Source of the DNA: an uncultured Bacteroidota bacterium
GTDB lineage: Bacteria > Bacteroidota > Bacteroidia > Chitinophagales > Chitinophagaceae
Assembly (NCBI GenBank): GCA_946480675.1
Contig: CAMLKS010000041.1
Location: 1 to 11,617 of the forward strand
Reading direction: 5' to 3'
Length of the DNA: 11,617 nucleotides
The notes under the pieces were generated by a model that worked only from the letters and a program-made list of their open reading frames with translations, had not been told where the DNA came from and did no database searches. Position 1 is the stretch's first letter. The number at the start of each line of letters is the position of its first letter. A program made the translations under genes and the position numbers. This document shows, piece after piece, positions 1 to 7,855 of this stretch.

Positions 1-1
1 C

Positions 2-3000
2 ATACCTGAAGGGAAAGACAAGAACATGATGCTGACCATTCTCTTTCCGGTTGTAAAGAATTTCCCATTCGAGAATAAATACCTGGTATCACATTTTGAA
101 GCGGGGAACCATATACCGATGAGCACGCGGATACTATCCAACCCTGTGAAAGGCGGCTATGCCGTAAAAGATGTGAACGGTGCAGATGTTTTCTACCTGA
201 AATTCAACAGTGCTGACCTATCTGTATGGATGCCTGATGCGCCAATGCTGGGGTTGATGCTGGCGGCTATGCTCAGTTCTATAATATGGTTGCAACTCAT
301 CAGCATTGGGCTATCGCGCAGGCGGTCGCATATACTGGGCCTGGCCATGACCATAGCCATAGTAGTGGGGCTTCGTTTGATTTCATATACTACGGGGCTC
401 CCATTCAACCTGGAAAGCATGCCGGTATTTGATTCCCGGCTGTATGCCAGCAGCGCGTTCTTAAAATCATTAGGCGACCTGCTGTTAAACGCCCTGTGCC
501 TGTTGTGGATCATCGCCTTCCTGCTGGGCAATATTCCCTTCACTAAACCGATATATGACAAGCTGCCCAAGTGGCTGCGTAATGTACTGGCTGTGGGTAT
601 CAGTATTGCTATACTCATTTGCTCTTTCGGGTTCATTAATGTTATCAGCAGTTTGGTGTTAGATTCCAACATCTCCTTCGATGTTATCCATTTCTATACC
701 ATCAACAAATACACTATTTATGGATTGTTTACCATAGGCATCATCACGCTAAGCTGCTGCCTGGTAATATACCTGCTGAATACGCAACTGAGCGCGGTGG
801 TGCCGCAGCGGTGGATGAAGTATGCACTACTGGTGACAGTAGGTATCATACTGATAACGCTCAGCGATACGACCCGTACGGGCAACCTTTCTTACTACCT
901 GCTGCTATGGCTGGTGGTATTTATAATGCTGCTGGATGTGAAGCGACTGGCTTATACCAATGATATACTGGCACCACACATGCTGTTCTGGGCCTTCTTT
1001 GTATGTGCCTTTTGTACCGCCATCCTGCAATACTTTAACAATATAAAAGAGCGCAACATACGCGAACGCTTTGCAGAAGAGATCATACAGCAGCGCGACT
1101 ACCTGATGGAAGATGTATCGTTCCGGAATGTATCGCAAAGCATCAGTGGGGACAGGGCTATTAAAAGCTTTATGCAGGCACCGGATAAAGACAGCAGGCG
1201 CAGCATTAATGAGCGTTTTGAAGTGCTGTACCTGGGCGGGCAACTGAACAAATACCAATCGCGCATATACCTGTTTGATGCGGCAGGCAGAAGCCTGTAT
1301 AATGGTGATACATCGAGCTACCTGGCACTTGTAAAGCAAATGCGTTCGGCGATACCAACATCTGACAGTACGCTTTACTATAAAGAATATGCGCAGGACG
1401 GGCACTATTACCTGGCACAGATACCCGTGTACAGGGATAATGATAATACCCATAAGCTGGGGTATGTATTCATAGATCTTGCGGTAAAAGAGTCGACCGG
1501 GGAAACGGTGTACCCGGAGCTATTGCAGCCGGGCAATGTACGCGGCAGCCAGAACACGGCCGAATATTCATATGCCATCTATGCCAATAAAAAGCTGCTG
1601 ACACAAACCAATGATTATGCATTCCCCATATTCATCAATAAAAACCAGCCGAAGCAGTATACTTATTATGATGTAGACGGCGCATCGCAACTGTGGTATC
1701 GATACGATAAATCGAAAACAGTGGTGGTGGTGCATATACAACACACCTGGCTGGAATCTATAACGCTGTTCTCTTATCTTTTCGGCATACAAGTGGTGGT
1801 GGTGATACTCATCCTATTGTACAGGTCTACACTATCCTACCTGGCAAAGCCGAAGCACCGCGGGCGCATTGTAGGCTTTACCCTGCGCAGGCGCATACAC
1901 TTTTCGATGCTGGGGATCGTATTAGTCTCCTTCCTTATCATAGGCATGGTGACCATTGTATATTTTACCGTACAGTATGAGCAGAACACACGCAAGAAGC
2001 TACTGGTGGTGATGCAAGTAGCCGAACGCTCTGTGATGCAATACCTGAACCGGCAGAATGCTTTTTCTACACCTATAGCCTTTAATAAGGCAACCAATAC
2101 GGCCGACTTTAAGTATTACATTACCAACCTGGCCAATGCGCAGAAGATAGACATCAATGTCTTCAACGCCAGTGGTATACTGAACGTAACATCGCAGGAT
2201 AATATCTACGACCGTGCATTGCTGGCGCGTATTATGCGGCAGGATGCGTATTACGAGCTATCGGTAAAGAATACATCGCTGCTGATGCAGGAAGAAACGA
2301 TAGGCAGGCTGAGCTACCTATCGTGCTACATACCTATACGCGATGAAGCCGGTAATGCGCTGGGGTATATCAATGTACCTTACTTCTCATCGCAGAAAGA
2401 ACTGAGCTACCAGATATCGAATATCCTGGTGGCATTGATAAACCTGTATGCCTTTATCTTCCTGTTATCGGGGCTGATAACCGTACTGATAACACGCTGG
2501 ATAACACGCAGCTTCAACGTGGTGATAGAACGCTTTGAGAAACTGAGTCTGACAGCAAACGAGCCGATAGAATGGCCATATGATGACGAGATAGGGCTGC
2601 TGGTGCAGGAGTATAACAAGATGGTGAAGAAGGTGGAAGAGAATGCCATTATGCTGGCGCAAAGCGAGCGCGAAGGTGCATGGCGTGAAATGGCCAAACA
2701 AGTGGCGCATGAAATAAAGAACCCGCTGACACCAATGAAGCTGAACATTCAATACCTGCAGCAGGCCTTGAAGAACAATTATCCAAACCTGAGGGAGCTT
2801 ACCATAAAAGTATCTGACTCGCTGATAGAGCAGATAGATAACCTGTCGTATATCGCATCTGAGTTTTCCAACTTTGCGAAGATGCCGGAAGCACGGCCGG
2901 AAAATATAGATGTAAACGAACTGGTAGCAGCCGCTACAGAGCTATATCTGAACGATGAGAATGTGAAAGTAGAGGTAAGCAAATATGCCGAACCCATGGT

Positions 3001-3334
3001 GATAAATGCAGACCGCAACCAACTGCTGCGCGTATATACCAACCTGCTGCAAAATGCCGTGCAGGCGATACCCGAAGGTGTGGCAGGACATATCACTGTA
3101 AGCATTACCAAAGAACATAAGAGTGTGATTGTAGCCTTTGCAGATAATGGGTCGGGGATAGATGCAGATGTGATAGATAAAATATTCCAGCCTTACTTTA
3201 CAACCAAAACATCGGGTACGGGCCTGGGCCTTGCCATGACCAAAAAGATCATAGAGTTCTGGAAAGGACAGATATGGTTTGAAACAATGAAAGGAAAAGG
3301 AACGACCTTCTTTATAAAAATGCCATTGATATAG
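2..3334 (+). CDS. Polytopic NtrY-like sensor histidine kinase, 5'-truncated by the window edge
   Basis: Inner-membrane histidine kinase that should autophosphorylate on His and pass phosphate to a response regulator; its signal is unknown. The frame is open from base 2 with no stop before the first ATG at 26, and the first ~70 residues look periplasmic, so the true start is outside the window. Numbering from that ATG: eight membrane segments at about 72-335; a first extracytoplasmic sensor region (~336-575); two membrane segments (579-600, 624-648); a second sensor region (~650-795); a membrane segment (796-825); a HAMP-like linker (~826-880); a DHp helix with phospho-acceptor H895 in VAHEIKNPLTPMKL; and a C-terminal ATPase domain with N box N1010 (LLQNAVQAI), G1 box DNGSG (D1040) and a GTGLGLAM lid. 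The HEIKNPLTPMKL motif is typical of the NtrY group. No response regulator is in view. Kinase identity is very secure; the partner and signal are not. Confidence 0.93.
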   Translation: MPEGKDKNMMLTILFPVVKNFPFENKYLVSHFEAGNHIPMSTRILSNPVKGGYAVKDVNGADVFYLKFNSADLSVWMPDAPMLGLMLAAMLSSIIWLQLISIGLSRRRSHILGLAMTIAIVVGLRLISYTTGLPFNLESMPVFDSRLYASSAFLKSLGDLLLNALCLLWIIAFLLGNIPFTKPIYDKLPKWLRNVLAVGISIAILICSFGFINVISSLVLDSNISFDVIHFYTINKYTIYGLFTIGIITLSCCLVIYLLNTQLSAVVPQRWMKYALLVTVGIILITLSDTTRTGNLSYYLLLWLVVFIMLLDVKRLAYTNDILAPHMLFWAFFVCAFCTAILQYFNNIKERNIRERFAEEIIQQRDYLMEDVSFRNVSQSISGDRAIKSFMQAPDKDSRRSINERFEVLYLGGQLNKYQSRIYLFDAAGRSLYNGDTSSYLALVKQMRSAIPTSDSTLYYKEYAQDGHYYLAQIPVYRDNDNTHKLGYVFIDLAVKESTGETVYPELLQPGNVRGSQNTAEYSYAIYANKKLLTQTNDYAFPIFINKNQPKQYTYYDVDGASQLWYRYDKSKTVVVVHIQHTWLESITLFSYLFGIQVVVVILILLYRSTLSYLAKPKHRGRIVGFTLRRRIHFSMLGIVLVSFLIIGMVTIVYFTVQYEQNTRKKLLVVMQVAERSVMQYLNRQNAFSTPIAFNKATNTADFKYYITNLANAQKIDINVFNASGILNVTSQDNIYDRALLARIMRQDAYYELSVKNTSLLMQEETIGRLSYLSCYIPIRDEAGNALGYINVPYFSSQKELSYQISNILVALINLYAFIFLLSGLITVLITRWITRSFNVVIERFEKLSLTANEPIEWPYDDEIGLLVQEYNKMVKKVEENAIMLAQSEREGAWREMAKQVAHEIKNPLTPMKLNIQYLQQALKNNYPNLRELTIKVSDSLIEQIDNLSYIASEFSNFAKMPEARPENIDVNELVAAATELYLNDENVKVEVSKYAEPMVINADRNQLLRVYTNLLQNAVQAIPEGVAGHITVSITKEHKSVIVAFADNGSGIDADVIDKIFQPYFTTKTSGTGLGLAMTKKIIEFWKGQIWFETMKGKGTTFFIKMPLI

Positions 3335-4345
3335 CTACCACACCTGCACTTCGCGCTCCAGCACAATACCGAATTTATCTGCTACCGACTGCAATATATC
3401 GCCTGATAGTTGCCATACTTCGCTGCCTATGGCATGGCCATAGTTTACCAACACCAATGCCTGCTTTTCATGTACGCCGGTATCGCCACGGCGATGGCCT
3501 TTCCAGCCGCACTGCTCTATGAGCCAGCCTGCAGGTACTTTTATATTTTGTGCATCTACGGGGTAAGATGGTATGTTGGGGTGCTGCTGCTTTAGGTTAT
3601 TGAACTGTGCAATAGGTATGGTAGGATTCTTAAAGAAACTACCTGCATTGCCTATCTGTTTAGGGTCGGGCAGTTTGCTGGTGCGGATGGCAATGACTGC
3701 ATCGGCTATCGCTTTGATGGATAGCTCCGTTACGCCCATCTTTTGCAATTCCTGCTCTATAGCGCCGTAAGTGGTATTGAACGAAGGCTTTTTATTGAGC
3801 TTAAATGTTACCGAAGTAATAAATACTTTATCCTTTAACTGATGTTTGAAGATGCTATCGCGATAGCCGAAGGTACATTCAAAATTGGAATAGGTATAAA
3901 AGCATTTGTCTTCCCAATGCCATGCCGTTACGCTTTCAATAGTTTCTTTGGCTTCTACTCCATAGGCACCTATGTTTTGTATAGGTGCAGCACCTACCGT
4001 GCCGGGTATCAATGCCAGGTTTTCTACGCCTGCCCAGCCATTGGCTATGGCATACATCACAAAGCTGTGCCATACCTCGCCCGCATTTACCGTTAGCCAT
4101 ACATGCTCATCGTCTTCCCTTTCCTTACGGATGCCTTTGATGCTATTGTATATCACTGCACCCGTTACCGGTTGTGTCAGCAATACATTGCTGCCGCCAC
4201 CCAATACCCGCCTGTGCATACCCGCAGTAGCATCTGTAACGGCAGGCAGCATATCTACCGACGACACTTCGATGAAATGCGCAGCAGGTGTATCGATACC
4301 AAAAGTATTGTAAGGCTTGAGCGAAACGTTTTGTAGCAATTGCAT
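3335..4345 (-). CDS. murB: UDP-N-acetylenolpyruvoylglucosamine reductase (MurB, type I)
   Basis: Cytoplasmic FAD enzyme that reduces UDP-GlcNAc-enolpyruvate to UDP-MurNAc with NADPH, the second committed step of peptidoglycan precursor synthesis. From the ATG at 4345 the protein is 336 aa, close to E. coli MurB (342 aa). Visible motifs are the N-terminal NTFGID, the FAD-binding GGGSNVLL (~49-56), the long GVENLALIPGTVGAAPIQN segment, YRDSIFK with the active-site Tyr-Arg pair, GNAGSFFKNP with the catalytic Ser at ~236, GVHEKQALVLVN near the C-terminus, and a final LEREV containing the active-site Glu (E330 or E332). The Tyr loop marks type I. The frame also offers a TTG start nine bases upstream at 4354, but the ATG directly precedes the conserved N-terminus and the TTG overlaps a promoter-like element. 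The stop codon abuts that of the convergent kinase gene. A dipeptide epimerase gene lies 30 bp upstream on the same strand, so co-transcription is likely. Confidence 0.95.
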   Translation of the reverse strand: MQLLQNVSLKPYNTFGIDTPAAHFIEVSSVDMLPAVTDATAGMHRRVLGGGSNVLLTQPVTGAVIYNSIKGIRKEREDDEHVWLTVNAGEVWHSFVMYAIANGWAGVENLALIPGTVGAAPIQNIGAYGVEAKETIESVTAWHWEDKCFYTYSNFECTFGYRDSIFKHQLKDKVFITSVTFKLNKKPSFNTTYGAIEQELQKMGVTELSIKAIADAVIAIRTSKLPDPKQIGNAGSFFKNPTIPIAQFNNLKQQHPNIPSYPVDAQNIKVPAGWLIEQCGWKGHRRGDTGVHEKQALVLVNYGHAIGSEVWQLSGDILQSVADKFGIVLEREVQVW

Positions 4346-4351
4346 GGGTGG

Positions 4352-4359
4352 CAAAGATA
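4352..4359 (-). promoter_or_regulatory. Candidate -7 promoter element (TATCTTTG) for murB
   Basis: Read on the minus strand, TATCTTTG fits the Bacteroidota sigma-factor -7 consensus TAnnTTTG exactly. It ends only six bases before the murB ATG at 4345, so any transcript would start at or next to the start codon. I do not see a clear TTG-type -33 element at the usual distance, so this could be a chance match and murB could be read from the upstream gene. Confidence 0.35.
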
Positions 4360-4375
4360 AACCGAAGTGCAGGAA

Positions 4376-5407
4376 TTACTTAGTTGTAAATTTTTCACCA
4401 CGGAAACGGATACCCAAGCCGGGTGCACCGCTTATCTGTATGGTGCCGTTATCATAGCGCAGGCCATCCGCCACATCTTCTTTTAGCAGCAGCGGACCAT
4501 CGGCATCCAGTGCATCTACCACAGGTGCTATATGTGCCAGTGCGGCCGAGCCTATCGTGCTTTCATTCATGGTGCCCAGCATTACTTTCAGTCCAAGCTT
4601 GCGGGCATCCTGTATCATGCGCAGGGCGGGTGTGATGCCGCCGCATTTGGTCAGCTTTATATTAATGCCGTGAAAGCTATCGGCACAAAGGGCTACATCT
4701 TCCTCTTCCACGCAGCTTTCATCGGCAAAGAGCTGTATAGGGCTAATGCCTTTCAGTTCTTTCATCGCTTCCCAGTCCGTTTTAGGCAGCGGTTGTTCTA
4801 TCATATCTACCCCTAAAGATTGCAGTTCGGGCAGCAATGCTTTTATATCATCGAACGACAGGCTTTCATTGGCATCTATACGGAAGGGTGCAGAGGTATG
4901 CAGCCTTAAAGCACGCAGTAGGTCTATATCAGTCGACTTAGTGAATTTTACTTTGTATACGGGCGATGGGTGTGCTTTCATTTTTTCTATCATCACTTCG
5001 GCCACATCGCTACCCAAAGTATAATCGCTGACAGGTGGGCGCCAGTTGATACCCAGGATGCGATACAGCGGCATACGGCGCATTTGCGCGAATAAATCCC
5101 ATCCTGCTATGTCAAGCGCTGCTATCAGAAAGTTTTGCCCCGGTATCAGATGGTGCAGGAAATGCCAGAACCGCTGCGGATCGGTAAGGGCATAGCGTTC
5201 TATCATATTTTTCTTTTCCTCCAGGGTAGCTATCATATCGGGCACCGAAACATTATAATAGTGAATAGCCGGTGCCTCGCCATGCCCGCGTAGCTGTCCT
5301 AACCCCAAAGAAACCACTAAAACAGGCTGGTGTGTTTTGGTGCCCTTAGCTATGGTAAACGGATATTCAAAAGCCAGATCGAACGGATAATAACGCAGGT
5401 GCAACAT
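4376..5407 (-). CDS. Dipeptide epimerase, likely L-Ala-D/L-Glu epimerase (enolase superfamily)
   Basis: Cytoplasmic Mg-dependent enzyme of the muconate-lactonizing subgroup of the enolase superfamily. It likely interconverts L-Ala-D-Glu and L-Ala-L-Glu so that the murein dipeptide can be hydrolysed and reused. At 343 aa it has the family length. Key residues are in order and nearly at the numbering of E. coli YcjG: the K152-V-K154 acid/base motif in YKVKF, metal ligands D178 (RIDANES), E204 (MIEQPLP) and D229 (ADES), the opposite catalytic Lys K251 (with K254) in NIKLTKCGG, and the D301-A-D303 motif in LDADGP, which in dipeptide epimerases binds the substrate amino group. That DxD motif is why I prefer dipeptide epimerase over mandelate racemase or o-succinylbenzoate synthase. 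Exact dipeptide preference varies in this group and cannot be fixed from sequence alone. The start is the ATG at 5407, 44 bp from a divergent gene. murB follows, suggesting an operon joining salvage and synthesis of cell wall. Confidence 0.88.
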   Translation of the reverse strand: MLHLRYYPFDLAFEYPFTIAKGTKTHQPVLVVSLGLGQLRGHGEAPAIHYYNVSVPDMIATLEEKKNMIERYALTDPQRFWHFLHHLIPGQNFLIAALDIAGWDLFAQMRRMPLYRILGINWRPPVSDYTLGSDVAEVMIEKMKAHPSPVYKVKFTKSTDIDLLRALRLHTSAPFRIDANESLSFDDIKALLPELQSLGVDMIEQPLPKTDWEAMKELKGISPIQLFADESCVEEEDVALCADSFHGINIKLTKCGGITPALRMIQDARKLGLKVMLGTMNESTIGSAALAHIAPVVDALDADGPLLLKEDVADGLRYDNGTIQISGAPGLGIRFRGEKFTTK

Positions 5408-5412
5408 TCGTT

Positions 5413-5439
5413 AAAATTGCGATTAATTTTGCGATTGCG
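5413..5439. repeat. Short direct and inverted repeats in the divergent promoter region
   Basis: The 44-bp gap between the epimerase and glycosyltransferase genes contains TTGCGATT twice (5417-5424 and 5429-5436, 12 bp apart) and an AAAATT/AATTTT inverted repeat with a six-base spacer (5413-5418 and 5425-5430). These overlap the candidate -7 element for the plus-strand gene. This arrangement could be an operator, but no regulator is encoded nearby and such AT-rich repeats can arise by chance. Confidence 0.35.
5424..5431 (+). promoter_or_regulatory. Candidate -7 promoter element (TAATTTTG) for the GT39 gene
   Basis: TAATTTTG matches the Bacteroidota -7 consensus TAnnTTTG and ends 20 bases before the ATG at 5452, which would leave a 5' leader of about 14 bases. 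No convincing -33 element is visible. It lies between the epimerase and glycosyltransferase starts, where a promoter is expected. Confidence 0.4.
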
Positions 5440-5451
5440 AAAACGACACTC

Positions 5452-7089
5452 ATGCCAAAGATTCCGAACTGGGTTTTTATACTGCTGGCCATATTGCACC
5501 TGTCTGCCTTCAGGGTAGATATGATGGATATTGATGCTACACAATATGCTGAAATAAGCCGCGAGATGGCCGAAAGCGGCAGCTACCTGCAACTGTACGA
5601 TCGCGGGCACGACTACTTAGATAAGCCCCCCTTTCTGTTTTGGGTAACGGCACTAAGCATCAAAGCTTTTGGCGTCAACAATTTCGCTTATAAGTTTCCA
5701 TCCGTGCTATTTGCACTGTGGGCCTTATATGCCGTATACCGCCTTGCCCGCCTGCTGTATGATGATAAGACCGCGCGCATGGCTGCGCTGATATTAGGTA
5801 CCTGCCAGGGCATGTTCCTGATGACGAACGATGTGCGTACGGATACGATACTGATGAGCTGTGTGATCACATCGTTGTGGATGATTAAGGAATGTGACAT
5901 TAAAAGGCGGTGGTATTATGTGCTGGGTGGTACGGCAGCCATAGCAGCGGGTATGATGACCAAAGGGCCGATAGCATTGCTGGTACCCGTGTTTTGCTTT
6001 GGCAGCGACTGGGTGCTGAAGCGTGAATGGAAAAAGATATTCAATCCCTACCATTTGGTAGATGTATTGCTGATAGCACTATTCCTGGTACCAATGAGCA
6101 TCGGACTGTACCAGCAGTTTGATATGCACCCTGAAAAGACCGTGAATGGACTGACAGGTGTGAGCGGCCTGCGTTTCTTCTACTGGTCGCAGAGCTTTGG
6201 GCGGATAACGGGTGAAAGCCCCTGGGATAACGGTGCACCTTTCGAGTTCCTGTTCGTAGGTATGTTCTGGGCCTTCCTTCCGTGGATGTTTCTGTTTGTG
6301 CCAGCATTGGTAATGCGGCTTGTGCAGGTGGTCAAGCAAAAATTTAAACTGGAGCCGGGGCAAGAGTTTATTACAACAGGCGGCTTTGTACTGGCTTATG
6401 TAGCACTGGGTTCTTCCAAATACCAATTGCCTCACTATATATTCGTTGTGTTTCCGCTGGCGGCCATTATGGTAGCCAAGCTGATAGCCGATATGGCCGA
6501 TGGTAAATATGCAGGGCTGCATAAAGTAATGAAGCCTTTTCAGTGGGTGGTATCGGTGCTGGTGATGGTAACCGCTTTGCTGACGCTTGTTCTCGTATTC
6601 CCAGCAGGGATTACCGGCATAGCGCTGTGGGTAGCGGCATTTGGTGTGTGGCTGGTTGTAGCACTACATAAAAAAGTAAATGCGAAAATGTTTTGGGTAA
6701 GCGCGGCGGCCATTATGCTGGCCAATATATTTATCACCCACCATTTTTATTACCAGCTATTGAAGTACCAACTGGGTACAGTAACGGGAAAGTATATACG
6801 TGAACATAACATCAATGGTAAGGATGTGATCTTCTACCGTTTCACACACCCGATGAATTCCATACACTACTACGCCAATCGGCAGATACCGGGCGATTCT
6901 ACTGCCTTTGTACCCGGTAAGTATCTTATTACATCACTCGAAGGTATAGCAGCAATAGATGGCAAATACAATTATGACATCGTGCAGCAGGGCGACTATT
7001 TTAAAGCCAGTGAGCTGACACCAGAGTTCTTAAACCCCAAGACAAGAGATAGGGCGGTGATGAAGTATTACATGGTGAGATTGAAATAA
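5452..7089 (+). CDS. GT39/ArnT-like polytopic glycosyltransferase
   Basis: Integral inner-membrane transferase of the ArnT/PMT (GT39, GT-C fold) family, expected to move a sugar from a polyprenyl-phosphate donor to a lipid or protein acceptor on the periplasmic side. The 545 aa are near the usual ArnT length. The first loop carries D26-I-D28-A-x-x-Y, corresponding to the family's acidic catalytic-loop motif, followed by DKPPFLFW with K58; then come NDVRTDTIL (~125-133), MTKGPIALLVP and KYQLPHYIFVVFPLAA, all characteristic of this family. About a dozen hydrophobic segments alternate with short loops, and a soluble-looking stretch of about 100 residues forms the C-terminus. There is no sugar-nucleotide or undecaprenyl-phosphate sugar gene next to it, so the donor and acceptor are unknown; calling it ArnT in the strict sense (aminoarabinose on lipid A) would go too far. 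It stands alone between a divergent promoter region and a terminator, suggesting a single-gene transcript. Confidence 0.88.
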   Translation: MPKIPNWVFILLAILHLSAFRVDMMDIDATQYAEISREMAESGSYLQLYDRGHDYLDKPPFLFWVTALSIKAFGVNNFAYKFPSVLFALWALYAVYRLARLLYDDKTARMAALILGTCQGMFLMTNDVRTDTILMSCVITSLWMIKECDIKRRWYYVLGGTAAIAAGMMTKGPIALLVPVFCFGSDWVLKREWKKIFNPYHLVDVLLIALFLVPMSIGLYQQFDMHPEKTVNGLTGVSGLRFFYWSQSFGRITGESPWDNGAPFEFLFVGMFWAFLPWMFLFVPALVMRLVQVVKQKFKLEPGQEFITTGGFVLAYVALGSSKYQLPHYIFVVFPLAAIMVAKLIADMADGKYAGLHKVMKPFQWVVSVLVMVTALLTLVLVFPAGITGIALWVAAFGVWLVVALHKKVNAKMFWVSAAAIMLANIFITHHFYYQLLKYQLGTVTGKYIREHNINGKDVIFYRFTHPMNSIHYYANRQIPGDSTAFVPGKYLITSLEGIAAIDGKYNYDIVQQGDYFKASELTPEFLNPKTRDRAVMKYYMVRLK

Positions 7090-7121
7090 AGAAATCCCCG
7101 CGATTGCGGGGATTTCTTTTT
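7088..7121 (+). terminator. Rho-independent terminator, probably bidirectional
   Basis: An 11-bp perfect stem, GAAATCCCCGC and GCGGGGATTTC (7091-7101 and 7106-7116), with a GATT loop is followed by TTTTT (7117-7121). Flanking AAA/TTT can extend the stem. It begins at the stop codon of the plus-strand glycosyltransferase and lies 10 bp past the stop of the converging minus-strand gene. Read from the minus strand the tail is TTTATTT, so it probably ends both transcripts. Confidence 0.93.
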
Positions 7122-7131
7122 GTATGTTATC

Positions 7132-7827
7132 TTATTTGAACTGCTTGAAGTAATAGGTAACACCCGCTTCGCTTAGTATCAATTCATTGTTCTCGCATTT
7201 TATCACTTTGAACTGGCGCTTGTCCTTACCATCGCAATAGATGGTTTGGTTAGCATAGTTTTCGATGTACCAAGATGGTGCGCCATCAGCATCGCGCTGG
7301 GCATGAAAGGTACCCCATTTACCATCCTGCTGCTTGTCGTATATATCTACCATTTTCAGCTGGCGGGTATAATCTATCTGTTCTGTTTTATGATCGCTCG
7401 TGCGTTTGTAAACCGACCAGTGGCCCACCATCTGCTGTATGCTGTTTACCGGTGCATATACTTCCTGGCGTTTCGCAGCAGGTGTATTAGGTGCCGGCTT
7501 GTACGATACGAATTCGTAAATGCCTGCCTCATCTTTCAATACCAGTTTATTGGGCTTGCGCTCTACAATGGTGAAGGCACGCATACCAATATCCAGCGCA
7601 TTGCCTTCTATTTTGTAGGTGCCTTTGTAAATAAAGCCCCCTGCTTTTTGCCAGATGTATTCATTGCCCGTCAAAAACTCGAAACGGATGCTATCGGTAA
7701 ATGGTATCGCGTCGTTGTTTACTTTTTTGCGCGATACCTCTTTCCAATTGCCGGAAAGGGAATTTTTGTCGCCGGCAAAGCTGAAGGCAGGCGCAAAAAT
7801 GAATGACAGGAATATTAATTTTCTCAT
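7132..7827 (-). CDS. Secreted protein with two related lipocalin-like halves
   Basis: I do not recognise a specific named family. The 231 aa begin with a signal peptide (MRKL, then a hydrophobic core to ~18, likely cut at FSFA/GD) with no lipobox Cys, so it is probably periplasmic or secreted. The rest looks like two copies of one beta-rich unit. The first (~22-108) starts LSGNWKEVSRK and ends NKLVLKDEAGIYEFVSYK; the second (~131-231) starts MVGHWSVYKRT and ends NELILSEAGVTYYFKQFK. A G-x-W near the start and a closing strand pair of this kind are typical of the small lipocalin-like domains common in Bacteroidota. A Pro/Ala-rich linker joins the halves. The second half has two Cys (YCDG, IKCEN) that could pair. 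Lipocalin folds often bind small hydrophobic ligands, but no ligand can be inferred here. The gene is monocistronic, ending at the shared terminator. The ATG at 7827 gives a clean signal peptide. Confidence 0.82.
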   Translation of the reverse strand: MRKLIFLSFIFAPAFSFAGDKNSLSGNWKEVSRKKVNNDAIPFTDSIRFEFLTGNEYIWQKAGGFIYKGTYKIEGNALDIGMRAFTIVERKPNKLVLKDEAGIYEFVSYKPAPNTPAAKRQEVYAPVNSIQQMVGHWSVYKRTSDHKTEQIDYTRQLKMVDIYDKQQDGKWGTFHAQRDADGAPSWYIENYANQTIYCDGKDKRQFKVIKCENNELILSEAGVTYYFKQFK

Positions 7828-7855
7828 GACCTTTGTATTAGAGTTACATTAGCAA

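Noticed and set aside
905..1453. 182-codon minus-strand open frame inside the kinase gene
   Set aside because: No recognisable motif, and it lies opposite the continuous membrane and sensor coding sequence of the kinase.
1721..1804. GTGGTGGTGGTG runs at about 1721 and 1792
   Set aside because: They encode Val runs in a sensor strand and a membrane segment of the kinase; ordinary coding for hydrophobic stretches, not a tandem-repeat locus.
5431..7108. The 9-mer GCGATTGCG occurs both in the promoter region (5431-5439) and in the terminator hairpin (7100-7108) of the GT39 gene
   Set aside because: In the hairpin it is the stem-loop junction (GCG-ATT-CGC context) and is explained by the stem; two copies of a 9-mer are not enough to claim a flanking repeat or mobile unit.
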